Below are positions 26,203-34,657 of a stretch of 64,000 nt of DNA, one piece after another. Within the stretch, counting starts at the first letter, position 1, and every line of letters starts with the position of its first letter. The notes below the pieces were generated by a model. The model ran no database searches and was not told where the DNA came from. It was given only the letters and a program-made list of their open reading frames with translations. Source of the DNA: Marispirochaeta sp. (lineage in GTDB: Bacteria; Spirochaetota; Spirochaetia; JC444; Marispirochaetaceae); assembly GCF_963668165.1 (NCBI RefSeq), contig NZ_OY764211.1, forward strand, positions 186,001-250,000, written 5' to 3'. The position numbers and the translations under genes were made by a program.

Positions 26203-28245
26203 ATGGGAAGCATAGATCTACCGAAAAGTCCGATGGTTTTTCACCCGGAAAAGCGAAGCGCAGTGGGTTCGCGAAACTCTCTCGCCCAGGAAAGCCGTGA
26301 TCAGCAGGCCGAAGTAGACCGACTTCTCGAGGAAGAAGTCGATAAGGTTGTTAACCACGTAAACTCGAAACTGCCGAAAGAGGTCCTGGAACGGCTCGAT
26401 GTAATGGGCGGGCTGAAAGAGAAGGTTTATAACTACTTTAACCAGAACTACCAGAATATGTTTAACCGTTACATCGTCACAACTGAAGACGAGATGGTTA
26501 AAAAAGTCAGGAATTTCATTGACCGTGAAGAGATGAAGGTCCTGACCCGGTATACGCCGAAGGAGATTGCCGCTCTTCTCGACGAGGTAGGAGGAACCGA
26601 CAGATTCAATACCGGGGAGATTGAAAAATCCATCGTTAACATGTATGGGCACCTGCAGGGTCATATCCAGCGGGGCGTTAACGACCTGGAGAACCTGACC
26701 AACTCCCTGTTGCGTCAAAAGACCGATGTCGGTGCTTTTATTCGCGGCGAGAATGCTTATTCGGTTGTAAAATGTGCCTTTAAAGACAACATTTACAAAC
26801 CCAAGGCTGTTGCGGATGTTAAACTTTCGGTTAACATTCTCGATTCCGAGCTTATAAGCCCGATCTTTCACTATCAGGTAACTGTTGAGTACCTTATTAA
26901 GGACCTGATCTCCAAGCATATTATGGACAATATCGATAAGGAGATTGAACAGCTCAAGGATCAGCGGATTGATGAAGGCCTGGATGAACTGAACGATTCT
27001 GAGATTATCTTCGAAAAGATGAAGCGGGTAGAGAATCACACCTCGGATGACAAGGAAAACCCCAAGTCGAACCGTTACCGCTACTTTGCCAAGACCCTTA
27101 TGGAGAGAATCGAAGGTCTGCGCGCGGAGATCGATCCCGAAGCCTTCGATCAGCTGAATATCCGGGAGAACCTGAAAGAGATCATCGATATCGAGAATAT
27201 CCGGAACCGCGGCTACAACACCGCGATCAACTCGATTACTTCGATTCTGGACACATCGAAGATGGGTTACCAGTATATCGAGAACCTCAAGAATACCCGG
27301 GAACTCATTATCCGTGAATACGAGGACACCGATTCCAACAACCTGCCGGATGAGCGTTATCAGATCCGGATGAAGTATTACGACAATGCTCAGCTCATCG
27401 AGGAACGCAAAGCCTACGATGTAATGATCAAATCCCTCGAGATTGAGGTCCAGCATATCTGGGATGTTCTGGATATGGTCTATGAAGACACCAAATTCTG
27501 GAAACGGATTTCTGACTTCAATGATCTTGCCGCGATCTACAAGAACAAGATTCGCAAGAAAATCAAAACCAAGACAGGCGATCCGGTATACGAAGATATC
27601 GAAAAGAGCTGGGACGAGATCTCCTTCGTACAGCCTGCGGAAACACAGGTCGAGAAAATGAATCGTACCTATATCTTTGAGAAGGACAAGATCAAGAACC
27701 GACTGATCCGGATGAAACAGAAGCTGCAGGATATGTATGGTTTCCGCTATCCGGTTCAGCGCCGGGTTATGGAAGATCGACTGCAGTTCCTGGAGAGGGA
27801 GTTCAACAAGTTCGATTACATGATCAACCCTTATCACATACAGCCCGGATTGCTGCTTGACGTTGACATAACTTCGATCAAGCGCAAGAAGGCGACCCTC
27901 GACGGTATGGCCAACGTTCTGAATGAGTTCCTCCATGGAGTATCCAAGGGATTCCAGGATGCTGCCTTCGCCGCATTCTCTCGCAGACGTTCTACGGTAC
28001 GGGAAGACATTGACATGCACTTCTCGTCCACCGCGGAAGAAGAGGCGGCTAAAGAAGCCGGAGGTATGGCCTATCTTGATATGCTGAATACCGATACAGA
28101 GCCGGCTTCCGCCCCGGAAGCATCTACCAGCAAAAAGCCCAAGGCAAAATCCAAAGGGGTTGTGGATGCTCCGACAAAGAAAAAGGGAAAACGAGGGCGG
28201 CCTCGAAAAAGTAAATCCAAGGATTCTGGACTGACCACTATCTAA
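26203..28245 (+). CDS. cfpA: Cytoplasmic filament protein A
   Basis: Spirochaete-specific protein that forms the bundle of cytoplasmic filaments running under the membrane along the cell; Treponema mutants are reported with division and chromosome-distribution defects. The 680-residue length matches treponemal CfpA (about 678). The sequence is charged and largely helical with many heptad-like segments ([23 protein letters not shown] near 245-265, [19 protein letters not shown] near 505), no signal peptide and no membrane helix. The C-terminal 40 residues are Lys-rich and contain [11 protein letters not shown], an AT-hook-like motif (codons at 28192-28209). Translation starts at 26203 with SD GTAAGGAGAG. 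A terminator follows. Identification rests on length, context and the N-terminal region. Confidence 0.85.
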   Translation: MGSIDLPKSPMVFHPEKRSAVGSRNSLAQESRDQQAEVDRLLEEEVDKVVNHVNSKLPKEVLERLDVMGGLKEKVYNYFNQNYQNMFNRYIVTTEDEMVKKVRNFIDREEMKVLTRYTPKEIAALLDEVGGTDRFNTGEIEKSIVNMYGHLQGHIQRGVNDLENLTNSLLRQKTDVGAFIRGENAYSVVKCAFKDNIYKPKAVADVKLSVNILDSELISPIFHYQVTVEYLIKDLISKHIMDNIDKEIEQLKDQRIDEGLDELNDSEIIFEKMKRVENHTSDDKENPKSNRYRYFAKTLMERIEGLRAEIDPEAFDQLNIRENLKEIIDIENIRNRGYNTAINSITSILDTSKMGYQYIENLKNTRELIIREYEDTDSNNLPDERYQIRMKYYDNAQLIEERKAYDVMIKSLEIEVQHIWDVLDMVYEDTKFWKRISDFNDLAAIYKNKIRKKIKTKTGDPVYEDIEKSWDEISFVQPAETQVEKMNRTYIFEKDKIKNRLIRMKQKLQDMYGFRYPVQRRVMEDRLQFLEREFNKFDYMINPYHIQPGLLLDVDITSIKRKKATLDGMANVLNEFLHGVSKGFQDAAFAAFSRRRSTVREDIDMHFSSTAEEEAAKEAGGMAYLDMLNTDTEPASAPEASTSKKPKAKSKGVVDAPTKKKGKRGRPRKSKSKDSGLTTI

Positions 28246-28258
28246 GCGGTTTGTTATG

Positions 28259-28288
28259 CCCCCTCTACCTGAGGGGGTCTCTTTTTTC
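28259..28288 (+). terminator. Intrinsic terminator after cfpA
   Basis: Perfect 7-bp stem CCCCCTC/GAGGGGG (28259-28265 and 28271-28277) with a 5-nt loop, followed by TCTCTTTTTTC. It lies 14 nt after the cfpA stop and would separate it from the next gene, at least partly. Confidence 0.85.
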
Positions 28289-28311
28289 AGCTGCTCGAAA
28301 AGGACAAAAAG

Positions 28312-29316
28312 ATGGGAACTTTACCGTACGCTTATGAACATTTCTATACCCGGGATGGTTTTAATTCTTCCTTAGGTCATTTTCAAGTCGTCTCCAATAT
28401 ACTGCCGGAAATCCAGCAGAAAAATAACCTTGCTGATCAGTTAAATCAGATGATTGCAGAAAACAAACTGAATCAGAATCAGTTAGCTCCGATTGTCTAT
28501 GCACTATTAGTAGACAAATTCGGATATGCCTGTGATTCCTGCAATCTCAAGGACACTGTAGATTCTTTTGACAGTCTTCATGAAGCTGTCTCCGGATGGC
28601 ATGCTGCAGACCTTGTTATTACATACATACATCCGGAGCTTGGTTACCTGACCGTAAATCCGAAAAACCGAAATCATTGGGACTCTGTCGGAAGTTTGCG
28701 AAAAAACGAAATTGTCACCGTTTATGCCGGTGGCATGGACAAAGATGTCGACGAAAAAATCGCCGCCAAGGCTGTGGAGACCTTAATAAAATATCTGAAC
28801 GGGTCGACGGGCAAAACACCGGCAGTACTGACCAAGGGGTCTTTTAAATATTCACCACCGAAAGAGAAAACGGCACCGAAGAAACCTGCAGCCCAGAGAA
28901 AAAAAGGAAATGCTGACAGGACTCCGGCCCGTCAGGAGCAGGCTGCTGCCGCAGCTCCTTCTCCCAGGGAAAGCGGCGGCGGAAAGAGGCGTATGACGCC
29001 TTTCTATTCGGTACCCGTATCGAATGAGCTTTTTCATAACGGTAATGTTGAGGCCTGGAAGAGAATCATACAGAGTTATCAGGCCAAGCATCCGGGACTC
29101 GAGGTATATATCTTTTACGAAGGCGAAAGAATTCATGATATAGCAGCCCTTTTCAAATGGGGAAAGGTCAAGCACGGCAGCACCATTGTTTTTGCGGTTG
29201 CTGGAGAAGATATCAAGGATGTTGCAAAGCTCCAGCGTTACCTGCGTCAAGGTGCCAGCCCGAGATTTGAGGATTTTCTCAGGTTCCCGGTAAATACCGT
29301 GCTAAATCTGTTCTAA
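28312..29316 (+). CDS. Conserved hypothetical two-domain protein
   Basis: A 334-residue soluble protein. Residues 1-185 form one domain (AYEHFYTRDGFNSSL, VDKFGYACDSCNLKD, VITYIHPELGYLTVNPKN). A basic, Ala/Pro-rich linker follows (about 185-230, with KKPAAQRKKGNADRT and AAAAAPSPRE). A C-terminal domain near 235-334 contains FHNGNVEAWKRIIQSY and VYIFYEGERIHDIAALFKWG, a segment that could bind nucleic acid or protein. I do not recognise a family. Its place between cfpA and the PPDK-type gene recalls the T. pallidum TP0747 position. There is no obvious SD (AAAAAGATGGG) and it follows the cfpA terminator. Confidence 0.7.
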   Translation: MGTLPYAYEHFYTRDGFNSSLGHFQVVSNILPEIQQKNNLADQLNQMIAENKLNQNQLAPIVYALLVDKFGYACDSCNLKDTVDSFDSLHEAVSGWHAADLVITYIHPELGYLTVNPKNRNHWDSVGSLRKNEIVTVYAGGMDKDVDEKIAAKAVETLIKYLNGSTGKTPAVLTKGSFKYSPPKEKTAPKKPAAQRKKGNADRTPARQEQAAAAAPSPRESGGGKRRMTPFYSVPVSNELFHNGNVEAWKRIIQSYQAKHPGLEVYIFYEGERIHDIAALFKWGKVKHGSTIVFAVAGEDIKDVAKLQRYLRQGASPRFEDFLRFPVNTVLNLF

Positions 29317-29341
29317 ACAAAGCTGGAAAAGGGGAGAATAT

Positions 29342-31996
29342 ATGGCCGCCAATAAGAATATCCACTATTTTAGCCGGAACATCCGACCAAAGAATGAACA
29401 GGTAATGGAAAAATCCGGTTTGCGGGGCAAGCAGGCCCTGGAATTTGCGTCACTGGACTTGCCAATCTTGCCTGGCTTCATCATAGATGCCGAGATCGCC
29501 GCCCATCTTGACGACTTCGATTTTAAAAAACAGACGGGTATCCATCTTAAAAAGTTTGAGGACGTTGTAAAAAAACATTTTGATGATCTGAAAAATCCTT
29601 TACTTCTCAAGATTGTTATAAGCCCGAACCTGGCAATTGTTCATTATCCGACATTGCATAATTTTGGTTTAACCGACGACACCATACCGGGATTTTGTGC
29701 GTATGTTGGTGAAACCTTCGGGTATCACGAAGTGCTGTTCATGCTGCATGGTTTTCTCGAGATTGAATTGAAGATCGCAGAACTTGAGAAGCGGGAAAAG
29801 GAACGTCAGGAACTGAACAAGGCGATTGGAGATCTGAAAAAGATCATTAATGGGGATGCCGGGGAAAAAGAGCTTAAAGCAGCCTTCACTAAATACCGCG
29901 GTCTCTTGCCCAAAGAGTTTTTTACCTCCGCCCATTCTCAGATGCAGATTGCTCTGCAGCGCATCAGTCTGATGCTTAAGCTGGATGATCTGGATGACGA
30001 GGACGCTGCGATCATGGTGCAGCCCATGGTATATGGAAACTACGGAAGGGACAGCTCTTCAGGCAGTTTTTATACCCGGGATATTGTCAGCGGGGACGAT
30101 AATCTCCAGGGCTGGTACAATCAGAACGAGTTCGACACAATCGATACCGAAGGTAAAGATATAAATGTAATTGGTCCGGGTTTCCTGAAGGAACTGAAGA
30201 AGATAGCAAAAACTGTGGAGGACCACTTCAAGGAGATCCGATTTATCCGTTTTACCATAGAAAACAAACAGGTCTGGCTGATTGAACAACGGCCGGTAAT
30301 GACAAAGTCTACACAGGCTGACATAAAAACCCTGCTGGATCTGTATAACCGAAAAGTAGTTGATCAGGAATACCTGATTAAAAATATAAAACCGGCACAA
30401 CTGAATGAGATTCTTCATCCGGTGGTGGATATTAAATCCACTAAGGATTTCGAAGAGATAAGCGGCGGAATTTCCGGTGCTCCCGGTGCTGCAGTGGGAA
30501 AGGTTTACTTCACTACTGAAAGCCTTTTGGAAGCCTACAAAAACGCTCAGCTTGAAGGAACGGACACAAAGTTCGTACTGTGTATGCCCGCTACTTTCGC
30601 CGAAGACGTAAAAGCCATAGAAGTTGCCACGGGAGTGCTTTCCTGCGAAGGGGGATATTCTGCCCACGCATCAGTAGTTGCCCGGCAATACGGAAAGGTC
30701 TCGCTCGTAAAAACGGATATGAGAATCAGCGCTAAAAAGGCAGTTATAGGTAATGTTACCATAAAAGAGGGAGACTACATTACCATGAACGTTCCCCACT
30801 ATGGTGATCCTCAGATCTTTATTGGAAAAGCCTCCCTTATTGAGCCATCACCTGAGGGCTCGGGACTTTTGGAATACATAGACATTGTTAAGAAGGTTAT
30901 GAAGGATTTCCACGTTCGTGTTAATGCTGATAATCCTCATGATGCTGAGTTAGCAGTTCGCTTCGGTGCGCAGGGAATCGGACTCTGTCGAACAGAACAC
31001 ATGTTTTTTGACGAAAAGCGCATAAATGTATTTCGTGAACTGATAATCTCCGATAACAAGTCTGATCGTGAAGGGGCCCTGAAAAAGTTAAAGAAGATGC
31101 AGGTCCAGGATTTCTCCGGCATCTTCCGTGCCATGGATGGGAAAGAGGTAACTATCCGGCTCCTGGATGCTCCTCTTCATGAGTTCCTGCCCCATAACGA
31201 TGGGGAAATGGACTTCTTCCTGGAACATCTAAAAGGCCAGAAGAAATATCAGAAACTGACCCGAAAAGAGATAAAATACCGCTGTGATTCCCTGCGGGAG
31301 TTTAATCCTATGTTGGGACACCGGGGCTGCCGTATTGCTGTTTCTTATCCCGAGATTTACCGCATGCAGATTGAAGCAATTTTTGAAGCCGCGTATACAC
31401 TGCGGGATGAAAAAATCAAGGTTTTACCGGAGATCATGATACCTCTCATAATGAATGCAGATGAGCTTAAGCTTATTGTATATGGTAAAAAGATCGAGGG
31501 TGATTATTACGAAGGTCTTACCTCGGTCGCCGAAGCAATCCGTAAGGAGAAGGGTGGAAAAGAGCTGCCGTATAAAATCGGTACAATGATCGAGCTGCCG
31601 GCAGCGGCTTTAAGTGCCGGTGAGATCGCCCGATATGCCGAGTTCTTCTCTTTTGGTACAAACGACCTTACCCAGACTTCACTGGGACTTTCCCGGGATG
31701 ATTTTAACTCCTTCATGCCTGATTATACCCAGTTCGACATCCTGAACGGGAACCCGTTTCAGCAGCTGGACAAGAATGTAAAGGAACTGATTCAGACGGC
31801 GGTCCGCCGCGGACTCATGACCCGACCAAAATTGAGCACAGGTCTTTGCGGTGAACACGGCGCAGTACCGGAAAACATAAGTTTCTGTATGGAGGCGGGG
31901 CTTGATTATGTATCCTGTTCGGTTTATTCGGTCCCAATTGCCATGCTGGCGGTTGTCCAGTTTGAACTGGAGCGAAAAGAAGCTGCTGCCGGATGA
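29342..31996 (+). CDS. ppdK: Pyruvate phosphate dikinase-type enzyme with divergent nucleotide-binding domain
   Basis: PPDK interconverts PEP, AMP and PPi with pyruvate, ATP and phosphate. The 884-residue length and three-domain order fit. The phosphohistidine domain has GGYSAHASVVARQYGK (His in the usual GGxxSHAAVVAR position). The PEP/pyruvate barrel has GIGLCRTEHMFF, MLGHRGCRIAV, GTMIELPAA, FFSFGTNDLTQ and the catalytic Cys in GLCGEHGA. The N-terminal nucleotide domain is divergent: the usual VRSGAPVSMPGMMDT segment reads IVISPNLAIVHYPTLHNFG, losing the conserved Arg, though GLRGKQAL and IEQRPV resemble other family positions. An SD GGGGAGAATAT precedes the ATG. Catalysis or nucleotide choice may differ. 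Confidence 0.85.
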   Translation: MAANKNIHYFSRNIRPKNEQVMEKSGLRGKQALEFASLDLPILPGFIIDAEIAAHLDDFDFKKQTGIHLKKFEDVVKKHFDDLKNPLLLKIVISPNLAIVHYPTLHNFGLTDDTIPGFCAYVGETFGYHEVLFMLHGFLEIELKIAELEKREKERQELNKAIGDLKKIINGDAGEKELKAAFTKYRGLLPKEFFTSAHSQMQIALQRISLMLKLDDLDDEDAAIMVQPMVYGNYGRDSSSGSFYTRDIVSGDDNLQGWYNQNEFDTIDTEGKDINVIGPGFLKELKKIAKTVEDHFKEIRFIRFTIENKQVWLIEQRPVMTKSTQADIKTLLDLYNRKVVDQEYLIKNIKPAQLNEILHPVVDIKSTKDFEEISGGISGAPGAAVGKVYFTTESLLEAYKNAQLEGTDTKFVLCMPATFAEDVKAIEVATGVLSCEGGYSAHASVVARQYGKVSLVKTDMRISAKKAVIGNVTIKEGDYITMNVPHYGDPQIFIGKASLIEPSPEGSGLLEYIDIVKKVMKDFHVRVNADNPHDAELAVRFGAQGIGLCRTEHMFFDEKRINVFRELIISDNKSDREGALKKLKKMQVQDFSGIFRAMDGKEVTIRLLDAPLHEFLPHNDGEMDFFLEHLKGQKKYQKLTRKEIKYRCDSLREFNPMLGHRGCRIAVSYPEIYRMQIEAIFEAAYTLRDEKIKVLPEIMIPLIMNADELKLIVYGKKIEGDYYEGLTSVAEAIRKEKGGKELPYKIGTMIELPAAALSAGEIARYAEFFSFGTNDLTQTSLGLSRDDFNSFMPDYTQFDILNGNPFQQLDKNVKELIQTAVRRGLMTRPKLSTGLCGEHGAVPENISFCMEAGLDYVSCSVYSVPIAMLAVVQFELERKEAAAG

Positions 31997-32020
31997 TATA
32001 GGAAACAGGATAATCACACA

Positions 32021-32050
32021 AAAAGCTGCCGTGAAAACGGCAGCTTTTTT
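32021..32050 (+). terminator. Intrinsic terminator after ppdK
   Basis: A 12-bp inverted repeat AAAAGCTGCCGT (32021-32032) and ACGGCAGCTTTT (32037-32048) around a GAAA tetraloop, ending in a T-run. It is symmetrical enough to act on the convergent gene too, but that gene ends about 75 nt further downstream. Confidence 0.92.
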
Positions 32051-32125
32051 ATTCGTGCGCCCGGCAGGGCGCACCTGCTTCAGGGGGAAAGACTCCTGCT
32101 CTATTATGGAAAAACAAACTGTCGA

Positions 32126-32671
32126 CTAGAAGATAGAGAACTTTTCTATGCCCTCAATAATATAGGCTGAAGCTTTTTTGGCGTCGGATTTTGGTACACC
32201 CGCTTCTTTGTTGATAGTTTCGGTAAAAAAGTATTCCATCGTAGTAAGAACATCCGGAGTATTGAAGATCAGTAAGGAAAAATTGATGCCAGTAGGTTTA
32301 AGAATGGTAAAGGATGAGTAAGTCATAGTAGGGGCCTTACTGACCATTACCTTTGTCTGATTCTTCGCAGTAAATATTTCCAGTTCATTGAAGCGGTGGG
32401 GAATCTGGTATGCTGATTTTCGAACATAGGGCTCAACGTGCTTTTCCGGGTAGTTCATTGGTTCCACCAGGACAAAAATCTTGTTTCCGTCTGTCTGGAA
32501 GGTGAGTCCCTCTTCTGTGAGGTAGATGTTCTTAACGCCGCTGTAGGCGACAACCTCGTATTTTGAATAGGCTGAATTCCGGTCGAAGAACGAAGAGACA
32601 ATATATCCCCCATCCCTGGGTAGTTTGTCTTCAGCATATGCCTGGAAGAGATCTAGAGCTTTTGTCGACAT
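32126..32671 (-). CDS. Hypothetical soluble protein
   Basis: A 181-residue protein with no signal peptide or membrane segment. A strong SD (AAGGAGG, 5 nt before the ATG) supports it as real. It is mixed alpha/beta with strand-like stretches (KYEVVAYSGVKNIYL, KIFVLVEPMNYP, TKVMVSKAPTMTYSSF, INFSLLIFNTP) and a helical C-terminus rich in Lys, Ala and Ile. No family was recognised. It lies 53 nt downstream of the TPR gene on the other side of its promoter, in the same direction as the IS element, and converges with ppdK. Confidence 0.65.
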   Translation of the reverse strand: MSTKALDLFQAYAEDKLPRDGGYIVSSFFDRNSAYSKYEVVAYSGVKNIYLTEEGLTFQTDGNKIFVLVEPMNYPEKHVEPYVRKSAYQIPHRFNELEIFTAKNQTKVMVSKAPTMTYSSFTILKPTGINFSLLIFNTPDVLTTMEYFFTETINKEAGVPKSDAKKASAYIIEGIEKFSIF

Positions 32672-32724
32672 GTGGTCCTCCTTAAGTCAGTATAAATATG
32701 GCCGGAAAAATATCAAGTCGATTT

Positions 32725-34611
32725 TTATAAATCTTTCAGCTCCTCCGCTTTTCTGAGGAATTTGTCTGCGAAGGAGCTGAGACCCTTGTCTTTGTAGATT
32801 TTACCGATATTATGGTATGGTCGCCAATCACGGGGATCCAATTCCATTGCAGATCGGAAAGCGGCCATCGCTGTTTCTGTGTCTCCTTCTTTGTGGAGAA
32901 GCACCCCGTGAATAAGTTTTAAGGATGAACTGGGTTTCTTGAGATACGAAAGGGCACCTTCAAGAAGCGATATTGCCTGTTTACGCCGTCTGCACTTGTC
33001 CAGGGAAAAAAGAAGAGATCTGAGGTATACTTCGTTATCAGGTTCCTCTTTTAGAAGCTCCCTGTAGATAATTGCAGCATCCCGGTAGCGTTTTGTTTTC
33101 CGGTAGCAGATTGCCAGGAGGCGTTGAAGGCGTATGTCAAGCTCGGAGGTTCCGAGAAGTATTTCCGCCTCCTTCGATGCGTCGGTATACTGCTTATCCG
33201 TATAAAGGGCGTCAACGAGTTTTACCCGTACTCCTTTGTTTTCGGGCTCCCGATCAAGCATTTCCCGGTACAGATTAATCAATTCGCTAATGTTTTCAGA
33301 TTTCTCGTAGCAGGCGAGCAGGCCTTCCCTGGCCGGGGTATGATTACCGTTCAAAAGCAGGGCTTTACGATACCACTTTACCGCAAGATCATCGTAGCCG
33401 ATGCGACGATACTGTTCAGCCAGGGCCGAAAGAATATGAGGATCCGGGCCGCTTCGGCGAACTTCTTCTCTGACCTGATCCAGAAGCTCCTCTGCAGGAT
33501 ATTCAAGACGGCAGCGGCTTAAGGTTATGTAGTATCCGGCGATATTGTCATACCCGCTGCTGACGGTCAGTCCTTCAAGAAGTTGAATTACCCGTTCCCA
33601 ATTGCTGCGCTGCCAGGCTATCATCGCGAGCCCCATGCGCGCTTCACTGGAATTCGGGTTACCCTTAAGCACCTGGTTAAAGTGGTTTTCGGCGAGATCA
33701 AGATTCCCGATATTACGGTAGGATTCGCCTACAAGAAGATGCATATCCGCATCTCGTCGGCTTTTCAGTGCCCGGCAGCCATGAAAAAGTGCTTTGCGAA
33801 AATCCTGATTCTGGAAGTTCTTCACCGCCAACAGGGGTTCAACGTTTTCAGTACCTAAAGAAAAACCCTCACCATCCGGCAGGATGTGCCGGATCTCCTG
33901 TATGATTCTTCGTGCTTCGTCAATCCTGCCGCAGGCAAAAAGAGAATCAGCCAGCTGCAGTCGGATAAGTTCGTCATCCTTCTCTGTTTCCGAAGCTTTG
34001 CGGTAATACTCCACCGCTTTGGCATGTTCCCCCTGTTCCCGCAGTATCTTTGCCAGGTAGAGATGAACGGTAACGGACCCCAGGTCCAGTGTCTCAAGAA
34101 ATTCTAGAACCTGCCGGGCGGTATCCAAATCCTCGGCATTAAAACGCCGTAATCCGTAGACAAGCAGGGCGTTAAGGTATCCTGTATACAGTCTTCGGTT
34201 TTCAGGAGCCTGTTCTACGGCCTGACCAAGATAATGAACAGCTTCTTCGAAATTTCTGGTTTTGAGGTACGCCAGGCCCAGCAGGATTATCGGTTTTATA
34301 TTGCTTGAATACCTGCTGGCTCTCTTCAGAAAAGGAACTGCCCGGGAAAAAGCACCAGCGGCCAGGTAGGCACGACCCAGGAAGAAATCTGCTGCAGAGG
34401 ACCTGGGTTTTTTGCGTCGATAGTAGGTGAGAAAAATAACCGCTTTATTGTAGTCTTTGAGAGCATGGTAACTCCGCCCCAGATACAGGTAAGCGTCAGG
34501 AAGATCATCAAATTCAGTTATGATTTTGGTTAGCAGTCGTACGGACTCGTTGTAGTCCCGCTGTTTTCCTGCGGCGATAGCCTTTTTAAGCAGCTCCTCA
34601 TATTTTTGCAT
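32725..34611 (-). CDS. Large TPR-repeat protein
   Basis: A 628-residue soluble helical protein made almost entirely of tetratricopeptide-like repeats. Examples are DAYLYLGRSYHALKDYNKAVIFL near 40, IILLGLAYLKTRNFEEAVHYL near 110, VHLYLAKILREQGEHAKAVEYY near 185 and ALAEQYRRIGYDDLAVKWYRKAL near 385. The C-terminus contains the canonical RDWRPYHNIGKIYKDKG. Such arrays organise protein complexes; no partner is visible. It reads away from the IS element at 34658, which lies 47 nt upstream of its start and may have disturbed its promoter. No signal peptide is seen, so a cytoplasmic scaffold is likely. Confidence 0.85.
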   Translation of the reverse strand: MQKYEELLKKAIAAGKQRDYNESVRLLTKIITEFDDLPDAYLYLGRSYHALKDYNKAVIFLTYYRRKKPRSSAADFFLGRAYLAAGAFSRAVPFLKRASRYSSNIKPIILLGLAYLKTRNFEEAVHYLGQAVEQAPENRRLYTGYLNALLVYGLRRFNAEDLDTARQVLEFLETLDLGSVTVHLYLAKILREQGEHAKAVEYYRKASETEKDDELIRLQLADSLFACGRIDEARRIIQEIRHILPDGEGFSLGTENVEPLLAVKNFQNQDFRKALFHGCRALKSRRDADMHLLVGESYRNIGNLDLAENHFNQVLKGNPNSSEARMGLAMIAWQRSNWERVIQLLEGLTVSSGYDNIAGYYITLSRCRLEYPAEELLDQVREEVRRSGPDPHILSALAEQYRRIGYDDLAVKWYRKALLLNGNHTPAREGLLACYEKSENISELINLYREMLDREPENKGVRVKLVDALYTDKQYTDASKEAEILLGTSELDIRLQRLLAICYRKTKRYRDAAIIYRELLKEEPDNEVYLRSLLFSLDKCRRRKQAISLLEGALSYLKKPSSSLKLIHGVLLHKEGDTETAMAAFRSAMELDPRDWRPYHNIGKIYKDKGLSSFADKFLRKAEELKDL

Positions 34612-34647
34612 AGCCCCATTGTACTCATAAACTGCCCCGGGACACTA

Positions 34648-34657
34648 CCCGGGCTTT
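34648..34657 (+). repeat. Left 10-bp target-site duplication of the ISAs1 element
   Basis: CCCGGGCTTT directly precedes the left inverted repeat and is identical to the ten bases after the right repeat (35991-36000). Confidence 0.9.

Noticed and set aside
26218..28020. A 600-codon open frame antisense to cfpA
   Set aside because: It mirrors the CfpA coding frame codon for codon, has no SD or promoter, and its hydrophobic content arises from complementing a charged protein.
34638..34647. CGGGACACTA, identical to the last 10 bases of the IS/MITE right end
   Set aside because: Only 10 bp match, no partner repeat or remaining element is visible, and it lies in a CCCGGG palindrome; chance cannot be excluded.
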